The position numbers and the translations under genes were made by a program. Positions 24,877 to 33,367 of a DNA stretch of 64,000 bases are shown here, piece after piece. This DNA is from Flavobacterium sp. KACC 22763 (GTDB lineage: Bacteria > Bacteroidota > Bacteroidia > Flavobacteriales > Flavobacteriaceae). Every line of letters begins with the position of its first letter. Position 1 is the stretch's first letter. The notes under the pieces are model-generated. The model did no database searches and was not told the origin of the DNA. It saw only the letters and a program-made list of their open reading frames with translations. Where the stretch lies: the NCBI RefSeq assembly GCF_028736155.1, contig NZ_CP117879.1, forward strand, positions 5,332,001 to 5,396,000, in the 5' to 3' direction.

Positions 24877-26163
24877 ATGTTATACAAAAGAAGTAGTCAG
24901 CTTTTTGCTGAAGCAGAAAAAGTAATTCCAGGAGGAGTAAATTCACCAGTAAGAGCGTTTAAAGCGGTTGGCGGAACTCCGATTTTTGTAAAAAGTGCTA
25001 AAGGTGCATATTTATATGATGAAGACGGAAACAAATTAATAGATTATATCAACTCTTGGGGACCAATGGTTTTAGGCCACGCTTATCAGCCAGTTGTTGA
25101 TGCTGTAATCGAAAAAGCAAAACTGGGAACTTCATTTGGAATGCCGACAGAATTGGAAACAGAAATTGCAGCTCTAGCCGTTTCTATGGTGCCGAATATT
25201 GACAAAATACGTTTTGTAAATTCAGGTACAGAAGCTTGTATGAGTGCAATTCGTCTAGCTCGCGGATTTACAAAAAGAGATAAAATCATCAAATTTGCTG
25301 GTTGTTACCACGGACATTCAGATTCATTTTTGATTCAGGCAGGAAGCGGCGCTGTAACTTTCGGATCTCCAAACAGCCCTGGAGTTACAGAAGGAACTGC
25401 AAAAGATACTTTATTAGCAAAATACAATGATTTAGAGAATGTAAAAACTTTAATTGAAGCTAATAAAGGAGAAATTGCGGCGATTATTATCGAAGCAGTT
25501 GCAGGAAATATGGGATGTATTGTGCCTAAAGAAGGTTTCTTGCAAGGTTTAAGAGACTTATGTACTGCAAACGGAATCTTATTGATTTTTGATGAAGTAA
25601 TGACAGGTTTCCGTTTAGCACGTGGAGGAGTTCAGGAATTATACGGAATTGATGCTGATATTGTCACTTTCGGAAAAGTAATTGGTGGAGGACTTCCTGT
25701 TGGAGCTTTTGCTGCACGCGAAGAAATCATGAATTATTTAGCACCTCTTGGACCAGTTTATCAGGCAGGAACATTGTCTGGAAATCCTTTGGCGATGGCT
25801 GCGGGATATGCAATGTTAAAAGCTTTAGATAGCGATAGAGAAATTTTTACTCGTTTAGAAGAAAAAACAGCGTATTTAGAAGCCGGAATCGATAGAGTTT
25901 TAAAAGAAAATAACGTTGTATTTACAATCAATAGAGTAGGTTCTATGATTTCGGTTCACTTTGATGCAAATCCGGTAACCGATTTTCAAACTGCTGCAAA
26001 AGGGGATAACGAAACGTTTAAGAAATTCTTCCACGGATTATTGCAAGAAGGTGTTTACATTGCACCATCTGCATACGAAACGTGGTTTATTACAGATGCG
26101 TTGACTTACGAAGATTTAGATTTTACAATTAATGCGATCGATAAAGTTTCGAAAACATTTTAA
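24877..26163 (+). CDS. hemL: Glutamate-1-semialdehyde 2,1-aminomutase
   Basis: A 428-residue class III PLP aminotransferase that makes 5-aminolevulinate from glutamate-1-semialdehyde, the second step of the C5 pathway to haem. Lys267 in TFGKVIGGG binds [11 protein letters not shown] near the N-terminus and [10 protein letters not shown] are typical of HemL. Length matches the family. Cytoplasmic. No other hem gene is adjacent. The spacer before it consists of quasi-repeats of (T)CTAAAATC; a terminator follows at 26171. Confidence 0.97.
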   Translation: MLYKRSSQLFAEAEKVIPGGVNSPVRAFKAVGGTPIFVKSAKGAYLYDEDGNKLIDYINSWGPMVLGHAYQPVVDAVIEKAKLGTSFGMPTELETEIAALAVSMVPNIDKIRFVNSGTEACMSAIRLARGFTKRDKIIKFAGCYHGHSDSFLIQAGSGAVTFGSPNSPGVTEGTAKDTLLAKYNDLENVKTLIEANKGEIAAIIIEAVAGNMGCIVPKEGFLQGLRDLCTANGILLIFDEVMTGFRLARGGVQELYGIDADIVTFGKVIGGGLPVGAFAAREEIMNYLAPLGPVYQAGTLSGNPLAMAAGYAMLKALDSDREIFTRLEEKTAYLEAGIDRVLKENNVVFTINRVGSMISVHFDANPVTDFQTAAKGDNETFKKFFHGLLQEGVYIAPSAYETWFITDALTYEDLDFTINAIDKVSKTF

Positions 26164-26170
26164 ATAACAA

Positions 26171-26198
26171 AAAAGAGGCTTCAAAAGCCTCTTTTTTT
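26171..26198. terminator. Bidirectional terminator after hemL
   Basis: AAAGAGGCTT pairs with AAGCCTCTTT around a short loop, with A-rich and T-rich tails on either side. It serves hemL (plus) and the convergent Spy-like gene (minus). Confidence 0.88.
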
Positions 26199-26209
26199 TA
26201 TGCATCAAA

Positions 26210-26650
26210 TTAGATTTTATCTTTTTGACGCTCTTTCATTTTATCTCTCATTTTGTCTTTTTTCTCTTCTTGCAGCGCTTTCCATTTTGTGTATTGATCA
26301 GCTTTTAAGATAGATTTCATTTTAGCATCATTTGCTGCGACTTCGTCTTCCATTTGTTTTTTGAAAGCTGCTTTTTCTTCAGCAGTTGGTTTTGTGTTAC
26401 TGTCTTTTTTTTCTTTTCTAGCTTCTCTAAATTTTTCGGCTTTTGCACTTCGATCTGCTAAAAGCTGTTTTACCTGCGCCTGCTGACTAGCATCTAAATT
26501 TAATTCTGTCGTCAGTTTTTGAAGCTGTTTCTCATTACGCTGTTCAGGCGTCATTCTTTCTCTTTGCTCACGCGCTGGTTTTTGATCCATGTCTTGTGCA
26601 AAACTCGCTATTCCAACAAATAGCATAGCTGCGATAAATAATTTTTTCAT
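26210..26650 (-). CDS. Periplasmic Spy/CpxP-like or DUF4890-like small protein
   Basis: A 146-residue exported protein. The signal peptide MKKLFIAAMLFVGIASFAQ is cleaved near residue 19. The rest is highly charged and helical with MTPEQRNEKQLQKLTTEL and LDASQQAQVKQLLADRS, resembling the LTxxQ motifs of Spy/CpxP periplasmic chaperones and the Bacteroidota DUF4890 proteins. It might buffer misfolded proteins in the periplasm; this is inference. Start: ATG at 26650; a longer frame would begin at TTG two codons earlier. Confidence 0.75.
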   Translation of the reverse strand: MKKLFIAAMLFVGIASFAQDMDQKPAREQRERMTPEQRNEKQLQKLTTELNLDASQQAQVKQLLADRSAKAEKFREARKEKKDSNTKPTAEEKAAFKKQMEDEVAANDAKMKSILKADQYTKWKALQEEKKDKMRDKMKERQKDKI

Positions 26651-26782
26651 ATTCAAGTTTTTTAATTGTTTTCAGATTAGACTTTATTAAAATCTTTAGG
26701 TTTAATCTTATATTTAAAATTATGTTTTATTTAACAGATTGATTTTTAGTTTTTTTTTTGAAGAATGAATTTAAATTGGAAT

Positions 26783-26812
26783 TTTGAGAATAATAGATTA
26801 AGCTTAAGTTTG
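26783..26812 (+). promoter_or_regulatory. Consensus promoter for the protein at 26830
   Basis: TTTG at 26783-26786, an 18-bp spacer and TAAGTTTG at 26805-26812 form a complete Bacteroidota promoter. The start codon lies 17 bases after the -7 box, leaving a leader of about 10 nt. Confidence 0.7.
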
Positions 26813-26829
26813 TAAAAAAAGTATAAATT

Positions 26830-27318
26830 ATGAATCATAAATTTTGGGGAGAAATTCAAGAAGACTGGGCAGGAATTTCAGGCAATAAGCTTTTTAAAAT
26901 TTCTTATTTTAAAGATGATGAAATTCAAGTTTTTTTAGGAGAAGAATTTGATGAAGATGGAGAAGAAATTGAAGAGCTTCCAACAAATGAAGAATTAGAT
27001 GGTTTTGAGAAAACGTATAGCAGTTTTTTAGAAAATATTGATGATATTATTCTTCAAATAAAAGAAGAAGCTTTTCTTCGCTATAAAAAGATTTATGCAA
27101 AATATTATGAGGATTCAAAACAGTCGGGAGAGGAGCCTTTAAATATTGATACCAAAGAAAAACATTTTGAATACATTAAAGAATTACTATACGTAAGGAT
27201 TTTAAAAGGAAATGAGATTAAAATGCCAATTCGTTATGATTTAGATACAGAACATGGTATTGAAATTAAATTAAAAGATAATAAAATAGTAGCAGTTGGT
27301 GGAATAGCAGAGACATAA
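26830..27318 (+). CDS. Acidic cytoplasmic protein, DUF6985-like
   Basis: A 162-residue, very acidic soluble protein without signal peptide. The N-terminal half has a run of Glu/Asp (GEEFDEDGEEIEELPTNEEL). The C-terminus, MPIRYDLDTEHGIEIKLKDN then GGIAET, resembles the DUF6985 family, whose members are often found near polymorphic toxins and may be immunity proteins. No toxin gene is adjacent here, so that role is only a suggestion. It has a consensus promoter and its own terminator, so it forms a single-gene unit. Confidence 0.65.
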   Translation: MNHKFWGEIQEDWAGISGNKLFKISYFKDDEIQVFLGEEFDEDGEEIEELPTNEELDGFEKTYSSFLENIDDIILQIKEEAFLRYKKIYAKYYEDSKQSGEEPLNIDTKEKHFEYIKELLYVRILKGNEIKMPIRYDLDTEHGIEIKLKDNKIVAVGGIAET

Positions 27319-27327
27319 GATAATTAA

Positions 27328-27350
27328 GGAGCTTAATAAGCTCTTTTTTT
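27328..27350 (+). terminator. Intrinsic terminator
   Basis: GAGCTTA (27329-27335) and TAAGCTC (27337-27343) form a small hairpin followed by seven to eight T. It ends the transcript of the gene at 26830. Confidence 0.8.
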
Positions 27351-27411
27351 ATGTCTTAAATTACTTTAAAATAAAATCCGTAATTTTAAGGAACTATTCA
27401 AAATCAAATTT

Positions 27412-28425
27412 ATGGAACCAAGTAATAGCAAAATCGCCTTTTTCTCTACTCAGCCTTACGATAAAACGTTTTTTAATAAATACAACGAAGGCTTTGGTTT
27501 TCAGTTGAACTTTTTCGAAACACAGTTAAATCCTCAGACAGTAGCTTTAATTGAAGAGTGCGAGATTGTTTGTGTTTTTGTAAATGACATTGTAAATGAA
27601 ACGGTTATTAATCAATTAGCAGAAAAAAAGGTAAAAATAATTGCTTTACGTTGTGCTGGATTTAATAATGTCGATTTGGAAGTGGCTAAAAAACATGGAA
27701 TAAAAGTTTGCCGTGTTCCCGCATATTCGCCTCAGGCAGTTGCCGAACACGCCATGGCAATGATTTTGACTTTAAACAGAAAAACGCATAAAGCCTACAA
27801 CAGAGTTCGTGAACAAAATTTTTCTTTAAACGGATTATTGGGTTTTGATTTATTCGGGAAAACAATTGGAATTATAGGAACTGGAAATATAGGAAAAGCA
27901 TTTTCTAAAATTGCATTAGGTTTTGGCTGTAAAGTTTTGGCTTATGATATTGTGGAAAGTGAAGAAATGAAAAAGGACGGTGTTTCTTTTGTAGGTTTAG
28001 AAGAGATTTTTAAATCAAGTGATATTATTTCGCTTCACTGTCCGCTAAATGAGCAGACGAAGCATGTTATCAATACGACTTCTATTTCTTTTATGAAAGA
28101 CAGTGTTATGATTATCAATACAAGCCGTGGTGGATTAATTGAGACTTCATCGGTTATTGAAGGTTTAAAAGAAGGGAAAATTGGTTATTTAGGAATTGAT
28201 GTTTATGAACAGGAAGAAAAACTGTTTTTTAGAGATCTTTCTGCAGACATTATTCAAGATGATGCAATTCAGCGTTTGATGAGTTTTCCAAATGTTTTGG
28301 TAACGGCACATCAGGCGTTTTTTACCAATGAGGCTTTAACGCAGATTGCTTTGGTGACATTCAATAATATAAAATCATTGCTGACTCAAAATGATATTGA
28401 AAATAAAGCGGCATTGCTGGTGTAA
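27412..28425 (+). CDS. D-2-hydroxyacid dehydrogenase (D-lactate dehydrogenase-like)
   Basis: A 337-residue NAD-dependent enzyme of the D-isomer 2-hydroxyacid dehydrogenase family. The Rossmann motif GIIGTGNIGKAF (about 153-164), the active-site arginine in RCAGFNNVD (about 83-91) or the TSRGG motif, the Glu in the YEQEEKLF region and the catalytic His in VTAHQAFFT (about 297-305) are all present. The extra segment with FFRDLSADII resembles fermentative D-lactate dehydrogenases (LdhA), which reduce pyruvate to D-lactate. Specificity for pyruvate is inferred. The lipoprotein gene at 28453 follows after 27 bp and may be co-transcribed. Confidence 0.9.
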   Translation: MEPSNSKIAFFSTQPYDKTFFNKYNEGFGFQLNFFETQLNPQTVALIEECEIVCVFVNDIVNETVINQLAEKKVKIIALRCAGFNNVDLEVAKKHGIKVCRVPAYSPQAVAEHAMAMILTLNRKTHKAYNRVREQNFSLNGLLGFDLFGKTIGIIGTGNIGKAFSKIALGFGCKVLAYDIVESEEMKKDGVSFVGLEEIFKSSDIISLHCPLNEQTKHVINTTSISFMKDSVMIINTSRGGLIETSSVIEGLKEGKIGYLGIDVYEQEEKLFFRDLSADIIQDDAIQRLMSFPNVLVTAHQAFFTNEALTQIALVTFNNIKSLLTQNDIENKAALLV

Positions 28426-28452
28426 ATTATAACGAATTTAAAATATAGGATT

Positions 28453-29049
28453 ATGAAAAATAAGATTTTAATTCTAATCGTACTTCTGGCATTGAGTTCT
28501 TGTCAGAATAAAGACAATTCGAAAAATATTGTAAAAACAATTGTTCAGGATACATTGTCTAAAACACTTGGAGGAACTGCAGATTTGAGTGAAGTTACTT
28601 CAAAAAAAGATAAAGCAGTAGAGTTAATCCGTAAACAGTTATTGGTTTTATTAAAGAATGATATTCCTGCATTGACAAAAGAAGATCGTTATTTTTATTA
28701 TGATGCTTTTGATTTAAATAACGATCAGAAAAACGAATATTTTGTAGGTTTCTCAAATCCATATTTCTGCGGAAGCGGAGGCTGTTCGGGTTATATTTTA
28801 AAAAATGATGGAAGCGTAATCAATCGTTTCACTGTAACCGATTTTCCTATTTATGTAACCACTTCATCAACAGAAAAATTTTATGATCTTATATTTGAAA
28901 GCGGAGGAAAATTTCATCTTCTAAAAATGAAAGGCGGAAAATATCCATCCAATCCTTCTGTTCAGCAAATTATAAAAGGCGATGTCCCAAAAGAAAGCAC
29001 AATGGTTTTGGATATTCAAGGGGAGAAATTGGAGAAGTATTCTTTTTAA
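28453..29049 (+). CDS. Lipoprotein of unknown function
   Basis: A 198-residue lipoprotein with signal ending LSSC (Cys17), followed by QNKDNSKN. In the middle, YYDAFDLNNDQKNEYFVGF looks like a calcium-binding or FG-GAP-like loop, and two cysteines lie close together in CGSGGCSG (about residues 110-117). I do not recognise a family with certainty. It lies 27 bp after the D-2-hydroxyacid dehydrogenase gene and ends at a bidirectional terminator. Confidence 0.75.
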   Translation: MKNKILILIVLLALSSCQNKDNSKNIVKTIVQDTLSKTLGGTADLSEVTSKKDKAVELIRKQLLVLLKNDIPALTKEDRYFYYDAFDLNNDQKNEYFVGFSNPYFCGSGGCSGYILKNDGSVINRFTVTDFPIYVTTSSTEKFYDLIFESGGKFHLLKMKGGKYPSNPSVQQIIKGDVPKESTMVLDIQGEKLEKYSF

Positions 29050-29050
29050 A

Positions 29051-29095
29051 AAATAAACCCGACAGATTAAAAAAATCTGTCGGGTTTATTTTTTA
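29051..29095. terminator. Bidirectional terminator
   Basis: AAATAAACCCGACAGATT (29051-29068) pairs perfectly with AATCTGTCGGGTTTATTT (29074-29091). This very stable hairpin separates the lipoprotein gene (plus) from the toxin gene (minus). Confidence 0.92.
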
Positions 29096-29398
29096 TTTTT
29101 TTAGAATTTTAGAAAGGATTTTAGGGTTTCTTCTGTTGTCCCAAAATGCTATAACAATTAATTCTTTTGGCGTTACTTTATAAAAGATATTATAATGTCC
29201 TAACGTTGAGGTTCTGATATCTGGAAAGCTGGTTTTAACATAAATCTCAGGATTTTCAACTAAGAATTTAGTTCTTTGTGTTATTTCTAAAACTAATTTT
29301 CTTGAATACGTTTTTGACTTGTTTCTTTTGTTCCAATAATTCAATATTTTTCTTCTTTGATTAACTGCAGTATTAGTCCAAATTATTCTGACAGCCAT
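29093..29398 (-). CDS. RelE/ParE-family toxin
   Basis: A 101-residue basic protein of the RelE/ParE toxin superfamily. The opening VRIIWTNTAVNQRRKILNYW, then LVENPEIYVKTSFPDIRTST, LGHYNIFYKVT and the ending AFWDNRRNP follow the ParE/RelE pattern. RelE members cleave ribosome-bound mRNA, while ParE members block DNA gyrase; which applies is not clear. The start overlaps the end of the antitoxin gene by 16 nt, the usual type II arrangement with antitoxin first. Confidence 0.88.
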   Translation of the reverse strand: MAVRIIWTNTAVNQRRKILNYWNKRNKSKTYSRKLVLEITQRTKFLVENPEIYVKTSFPDIRTSTLGHYNIFYKVTPKELIVIAFWDNRRNPKILSKILKK

Positions 29399-29616
29399 TC
29401 TAGATCTTCTTTATCTAAATCTTCTTGAGAAATAACCCGTCCATATTTTATATCTTCTTCACTTTCTCTTAGCATATCCAATTCATATTGTTCAAATTGA
29501 TAAACATCTGAAGGATCTGCATTTTTTAAAAGATTTCTGATTTTTTCTAATAGACTAACATCTTCAACATTTTTTAGTTTATCAAAAATTTCTAGTTTTA
29601 TTTCTAAAGTGCTCAT
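29383..29616 (-). CDS. Type II antitoxin
   Basis: A 77-residue acidic protein immediately upstream of and overlapping the RelE/ParE toxin gene. It has helical N-terminal half (LEIKLEIFDKLKNVEDVSLLEKIRNLL) and an acidic C-terminal tail (LDKEDLEWLSE) expected to wrap around the toxin. No classical DNA-binding domain is obvious, so self-repression may rest on the N-terminal helices. The first gene of a two-gene operon with a consensus -7 element at 29637-29644. Confidence 0.85.
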   Translation of the reverse strand: MSTLEIKLEIFDKLKNVEDVSLLEKIRNLLKNADPSDVYQFEQYELDMLRESEEDIKYGRVISQEDLDKEDLEWLSE

Positions 29617-29636
29617 AATAATGCATTTTAATTAAT

Positions 29637-29644
29637 CAAAGTTA
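29637..29644 (-). promoter_or_regulatory. -7 promoter element of the toxin-antitoxin operon
   Basis: TAACTTTG on the minus strand fits TAnnTTTG; the antitoxin start codon is 20 bases downstream. No good -33 element is seen. Confidence 0.5.
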
Positions 29645-29656
29645 TGTAAATAAAAC

Positions 29657-29690
29657 GAAAAACCCGATAAGTTATAAACCTATCGGGCTG
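29657..29690 (-). terminator. lysS terminator
   Basis: On the minus strand CCCGATA pairs with TATCGGG (between 29687 and 29663), followed by a T-rich tail. It lies between the end of lysS and the antitoxin promoter. Confidence 0.85.
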
Positions 29691-29715
29691 TATTTATAAT
29701 AAAATAAGACACAAA

Positions 29716-31419
29716 TTATCCCACCAATTCTACAAATTTAAACTCTCCGTCAACAACGACTTTAGTTAAACCGTGTTTAGATAAGTTTTTCATAGACGCG
29801 TCCCATTTTTTACCGCTTAAGTTAGCTGTGATTTTTAGCTGCGTTAAATCCATTCTATTTTCATTTTTGGTAAGCAAGTCAATGATGAATTTTTCTTCAT
29901 CAGAAAGTTCGATTTGAGCTTGTTTTTTCTCAGGACGCATTTGTGGGAATAATAAAACTTCTTGGATAGAAGCATTATTCGTCAAATACATAATCAAACG
30001 ATCCATTCCAATTCCCATTCCAGAAGTAGGAGGCATACCGTATTCAAGAGCTCTTAAGAAATCTTCGTCGATAATTCCGTTTGCTTCATCATCACCTTTT
30101 GCTGCCAAACGCATTTGATCTTCAAAACGCTCTCTTTGATCAATTGGATCATTTAATTCAGAATAAGCATTTGCGATTTCTTTACCGCAAACCATTAATT
30201 CAAATCGTTCCGTCAAATCTGGATTATCACGGTGCTCTTTACAAAGCGGAGACATTTCTTTTGGATAATCTGTAATGAAAGTTGGCTGAATATAATTTCC
30301 TTCGCATTTTGCTCCAAAAATTTCATCAATCAATTTTCCTTTACCCATTGTTTCGTCAACCTCGATTCCCATTCCTCTAGCAGCTTCAAACAATTCTTGT
30401 TCTGTTTTTCCAGAAATATCAAAACCTGTAAAATGTTTGATAGAATCTGTCATGGTAACACGAGCGTAAGGCGCTTTAAAATTGATTTTGTGCTCGCCAA
30501 AAGTAACTTCACTAGTTCCGTTAACGGCAATTGCACAATGCTCCAATAAACCTTCAGCAAAGTCCATCATCCAGTTGTAGTCTTTGTAGGCTACATATAT
30601 TTCCATTGCAGTAAATTCAGGATTATGTGTTCTGTCCATTCCTTCATTACGGAAGTTTCTAGAAAACTCATAAACACCTTCAAATCCACCAACAATTAAT
30701 CTTTTTAAGTATAACTCATTTGCAATACGCATGTAAAGCGGAATATCAAGCGAGTTGTGGTGCGTAATAAATGGTCTTGCAGAAGCTCCACCAGGAATTG
30801 ACTGTAAAACTGGGGTATCAACTTCTAGGTATCCTGCAGTATTAAAATACTCTCTCATTGCAGTGAACAATTTAGTTCTCTTAAGGAAAGTTTCTTTTAC
30901 TTGCGGATTTACAGTTAAATCTACATAACGCATTCTATAACGTAATTCAGCGTCATTGAAAGCATCGTGTACTTTTCCGTCTTCGTCAACTTTTGGCAAT
31001 GGCAACGGACGCAATGTTTTACTCAAGAAAGTAAAACCAGTAACACGAATACATTTCGCACCCACTTGCGTAGTAAACAATTCACCTTCTATACCAATAA
31101 AATCTCCTAAATCGGTTAATTTTTTGAATACTTGGTTGTATAAAGTTTTATCGTCACCTTCGCACAAAACATCACGATTCACATACAATTGAATACGTCC
31201 TTCACTGTCTTGTAATTCAGCAAAACAAGCTTTACCTTGATCACGAACACTCATCAAACGTCCTGCAACGATAACCTTCTTACCTTCCTCAAAAGTTTCC
31301 TTTATCTGCTTCGAAGTATGATTTACAGGAAAAAGATTAGCTGGATAAGGATTGATTCCCAGATTGCGTAAGTTTTGAAGTTTTTCTCTTCTGATGATTT
31401 CTTGTTCTGATAATGCCAT
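29716..31419 (-). CDS. lysS: Lysine--tRNA ligase (class II)
   Basis: A 567-residue class II lysyl-tRNA synthetase. The anticodon-binding OB fold covers about residues 47-135. Class II motif 1 is around 175-215, motif 2 FRNEGMDRTHNPEF at 256-269, and motif 3 GMGIGMDRL at 467-475. After the usual end of the catalytic domain (about residue 496) it has some 70 extra residues, with WDASMKNLSKHGLTKVV, which may form a small winged-helix-like domain; E. coli LysS has 505 residues. Such extensions are usual in Bacteroidota as far as I recall. The -7 element is at 31444-31451 and the terminator at 29657. Confidence 0.97.
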   Translation of the reverse strand: MALSEQEIIRREKLQNLRNLGINPYPANLFPVNHTSKQIKETFEEGKKVIVAGRLMSVRDQGKACFAELQDSEGRIQLYVNRDVLCEGDDKTLYNQVFKKLTDLGDFIGIEGELFTTQVGAKCIRVTGFTFLSKTLRPLPLPKVDEDGKVHDAFNDAELRYRMRYVDLTVNPQVKETFLKRTKLFTAMREYFNTAGYLEVDTPVLQSIPGGASARPFITHHNSLDIPLYMRIANELYLKRLIVGGFEGVYEFSRNFRNEGMDRTHNPEFTAMEIYVAYKDYNWMMDFAEGLLEHCAIAVNGTSEVTFGEHKINFKAPYARVTMTDSIKHFTGFDISGKTEQELFEAARGMGIEVDETMGKGKLIDEIFGAKCEGNYIQPTFITDYPKEMSPLCKEHRDNPDLTERFELMVCGKEIANAYSELNDPIDQRERFEDQMRLAAKGDDEANGIIDEDFLRALEYGMPPTSGMGIGMDRLIMYLTNNASIQEVLLFPQMRPEKKQAQIELSDEEKFIIDLLTKNENRMDLTQLKITANLSGKKWDASMKNLSKHGLTKVVVDGEFKFVELVG

Positions 31420-31443
31420 TTTGTGCTCTGTTTTTTAAGTGTG

Positions 31444-31451
31444 CAAAGATA
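31444..31451 (-). promoter_or_regulatory. -7 promoter element of lysS
   Basis: TATCTTTG on the minus strand fits TAnnTTTG, 24 bases upstream of the lysS ATG. No matching -33 box is evident. Confidence 0.5.
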
Positions 31452-31527
31452 AAGAAAAGAATGTAGATTTTTTAATGCAGTTTTTAGATTTTTTGAAGCA
31501 GCAATTTATTGGGTTTCAATCAACTTT

Positions 31528-31597
31528 AGTCCCGCTATACATTTCAATCTTTCGTGCCGAACCCCGGCACAAAAGGATTTCCATTTCTATCGGGGCT
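31528..31597. repeat. 70-nt imperfect hairpin element
   Basis: On the minus strand it begins AGCCCCGATAGAAATGG and ends AAATGTATAGCGGGACT. Its centre is TGTGCCG-GGGTT-CGGCACGA. Outer arms (AGCCCCGATAG / CTATAGCGGGACT) pair imperfectly, so the whole folds into one stem-loop. I recall similar elements from other Flavobacterium genomes, but could not check. It has no coding capacity and lies in the spacer between lysS and the lipoprotein cluster. Confidence 0.75.
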
Positions 31598-31674
31598 AGA
31601 TTAGAAGTTTTTGTTTTTCATAAGGTTAAAAAACGAAAAATATTTCTGTAAGAAATCGACTAGAAAAAACTTTG

Positions 31675-31682
31675 TATCTTGG
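31675..31682 (+). promoter_or_regulatory. Probable -7 element of lipoprotein 1 of the triplet
   Basis: TATCTTGG is one base away from TAnnTTTG and lies 32 bases before the ATG at 31714. Equivalent sites TATCTTCG (32467) and TATCTTTG (33344) precede the two paralogues. Confidence 0.45.
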
Positions 31683-31713
31683 CCACTTAAAACCTTATCT
31701 TCTTAAAAAAAAA

Positions 31714-32439
31714 ATGAAATATTTATCTGTTTTTCTTGTGCTAATTTCTTTTGCAAGCTGTCAAATTACAGAAACAATTACCATAAAATCAGACGGAAGT
31801 GGTACTGTAGAAATAGAACAGATTCGAGAAGAAAACAGTTATATGCAAATAGCAGGAGAAGAATATTCTAAAGAAAATGTTTTTCAGGATACAACCTATA
31901 TCTTTCAAGATTATATCAATAAATACAACGAGAACTTCGTAAAGTATAAAGCAGAAGAGCAGCAGTTATTTCAAAAATATGCTAAAGTAAAAGTGCATTT
32001 AAAAAGAAGCTCTTTTGAAAAAGAATATAAAAACGAACTTTCGCTTCATTTTAATACAGTTTCAGAAATTCCCGATTTATACAAGACCGAAAATTATGCA
32101 TCAGACATTCATCATAATTATGCTTTATCTGCAGAAAATCATTATTATAGAATCACGTATGATTTTGATGGGAGAACTTTTAAACGTTTAGTTTCCATTA
32201 TAAATGTTGCTGAATTTGAGAAAGCAAAAAGAGAATCAGAACAATTTGTTGCTAAATATGGCGCTTCAAATTTGGTTCAAAATTATACTTTAAAGTATCA
32301 TTTCCCGATGAAGATAAGATCTGTTTCCAACTCAAAAGCGACTATTGGCTCAGATGGAAAATCTTTAACCTTAGAGTTTCTGATTTCAGATTTTTTAAGA
32401 GATCCTGAAGAGACAAATCTGGAAGTAGTTTTAGAATAA
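31714..32439 (+). CDS. Lipoprotein, copy 1 of a tandem triplet
   Basis: A 241-residue lipoprotein of unknown function. The signal peptide ends in FASC (Cys16), followed by QITETITIKSDGSGTVEIEQ, whose pattern (E-x-I-x-I-x-x-DGSG) recurs in the next two genes. Other shared features are DTTYIFQDY, FDGRTFKRLV near residue 155 and the C-terminal block YHFPMKIRSVSNSKATIGSD. It is the most divergent of the three. Start: ATG at 31714, giving a proper signal peptide; the longer frame from TTG would put 14 unrelated residues in front. Confidence 0.82.
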   Translation: MKYLSVFLVLISFASCQITETITIKSDGSGTVEIEQIREENSYMQIAGEEYSKENVFQDTTYIFQDYINKYNENFVKYKAEEQQLFQKYAKVKVHLKRSSFEKEYKNELSLHFNTVSEIPDLYKTENYASDIHHNYALSAENHYYRITYDFDGRTFKRLVSIINVAEFEKAKRESEQFVAKYGASNLVQNYTLKYHFPMKIRSVSNSKATIGSDGKSLTLEFLISDFLRDPEETNLEVVLE

Positions 32440-32466
32440 AAACCTCAAATAATTCTTAAAAGAAAG

Positions 32467-32474
32467 TATCTTCG
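32467..32474 (+). promoter_or_regulatory. Possible degenerate -7 element of lipoprotein 2
   Basis: TATCTTCG is one base away from TAnnTTTG and lies 23 bases before the ATG. It is at the position equivalent to the sites before copies 1 and 3. Confidence 0.35.
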
Positions 32475-32497
32475 CTTGAATAACTTAAACCTAAATT

Positions 32498-33301
32498 ATG
32501 AAAAGAATTCTACTTTGCTTTTTTATTGTATTTTGTATTACAAGCTGTACGCTTAAGGAAAAAATGATCTTGAATGAAGATGGATCTGGAACTTTGTCTT
32601 ATGGTTTTGATATGTCACCGATGTATAAGTTAGGAATGAAAAAAGCAGATTCTGCTAAAGTCAATAAAGTCTTAGACACTACTTTTACTTTCAAAGATGT
32701 TCTTGCTAAAATAAAAGACAGTATTTCTAAACTGCCAAATGGAGATAAAGAAAAACTTGCGCAGCTGGAGAAAGAAAAAGAGAAACTTGAACTTCTGGAG
32801 AATTTTAAAGTAAGCATAAAGGTAAACGACGAAAAAAAGCAATTTGAATATAGTATGGCAATTGATTTTCCTAGTGGAACAGATTTTAAAACTATTGCAA
32901 CACCAGCTGAAAGTTTAGAAGCGCTGGCTGCCACTGATAAAAAAAGATTAGGAGCTCTAAGCGCTGCTCCAAAGCCAGAAGAAAAATCAACGGCCACTAT
33001 TTTTTATGATGGCAAAGTTTTTATTAAGTCGGTAACACCTTCTAAAGATGATAAAAAAGCTAAAAAGAAAAAAGAAGCTAAGAAAGAAAAGGGCGATGAT
33101 CCATTTTCAAAGAAAATAGAAGAAATGATGAAGGAATGTAAATATATAGCAGAATATCATTTTCCTAAAAAGATTAAAACCGTGTCAGTTAAAAATGCCG
33201 TAGTAGCAGAAGATAGAAAAAGCTTTACTGCCGAAATTCCATTAGGCAATATGCAGGAAAGCAGTGTCGATTTTGGTTTCAAAGTTGAATTTGAGCAATA
33301 A
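32498..33301 (+). CDS. Lipoprotein, copy 2 of a tandem triplet
   Basis: A 267-residue lipoprotein. The signal ends in ITSC (Cys17), followed by TLKEKMILNEDGSGTLSY. The motif DTTFTFKDVLAKIKDSI is nearly the same as in copy 3, as is YHFPKKIKTVS near the C-terminus. It differs by a Lys-rich insertion (DDKKAKKKKEAKKEKGDD, about residues 183-200) that is probably disordered. The family is unknown to me. Extracytoplasmic location follows from the lipobox; no acidic export signal directly follows the Cys. Confidence 0.84.
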   Translation: MKRILLCFFIVFCITSCTLKEKMILNEDGSGTLSYGFDMSPMYKLGMKKADSAKVNKVLDTTFTFKDVLAKIKDSISKLPNGDKEKLAQLEKEKEKLELLENFKVSIKVNDEKKQFEYSMAIDFPSGTDFKTIATPAESLEALAATDKKRLGALSAAPKPEEKSTATIFYDGKVFIKSVTPSKDDKKAKKKKEAKKEKGDDPFSKKIEEMMKECKYIAEYHFPKKIKTVSVKNAVVAEDRKSFTAEIPLGNMQESSVDFGFKVEFEQ

Positions 33302-33343
33302 TTGGAGGTTTTCAATAAAATGCATTTTTAAAAATAGTCTTTG

Positions 33344-33351
33344 TATCTTTG
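33344..33351 (+). promoter_or_regulatory. -7 promoter element of lipoprotein 3 and lipB
   Basis: TATCTTTG matches TAnnTTTG exactly, 16 bases before the ATG of copy 3. Because lipB starts five bases after copy 3 ends, this promoter probably also drives lipB. Confidence 0.55.
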
Positions 33352-33367
33352 ATAAAAATATACTGCG

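Noticed and set aside
31439..31651. Open frame of about 70 residues on the plus strand
   Set aside because: It runs through the lysS promoter region and the 70-nt hairpin element and has no protein-like features.
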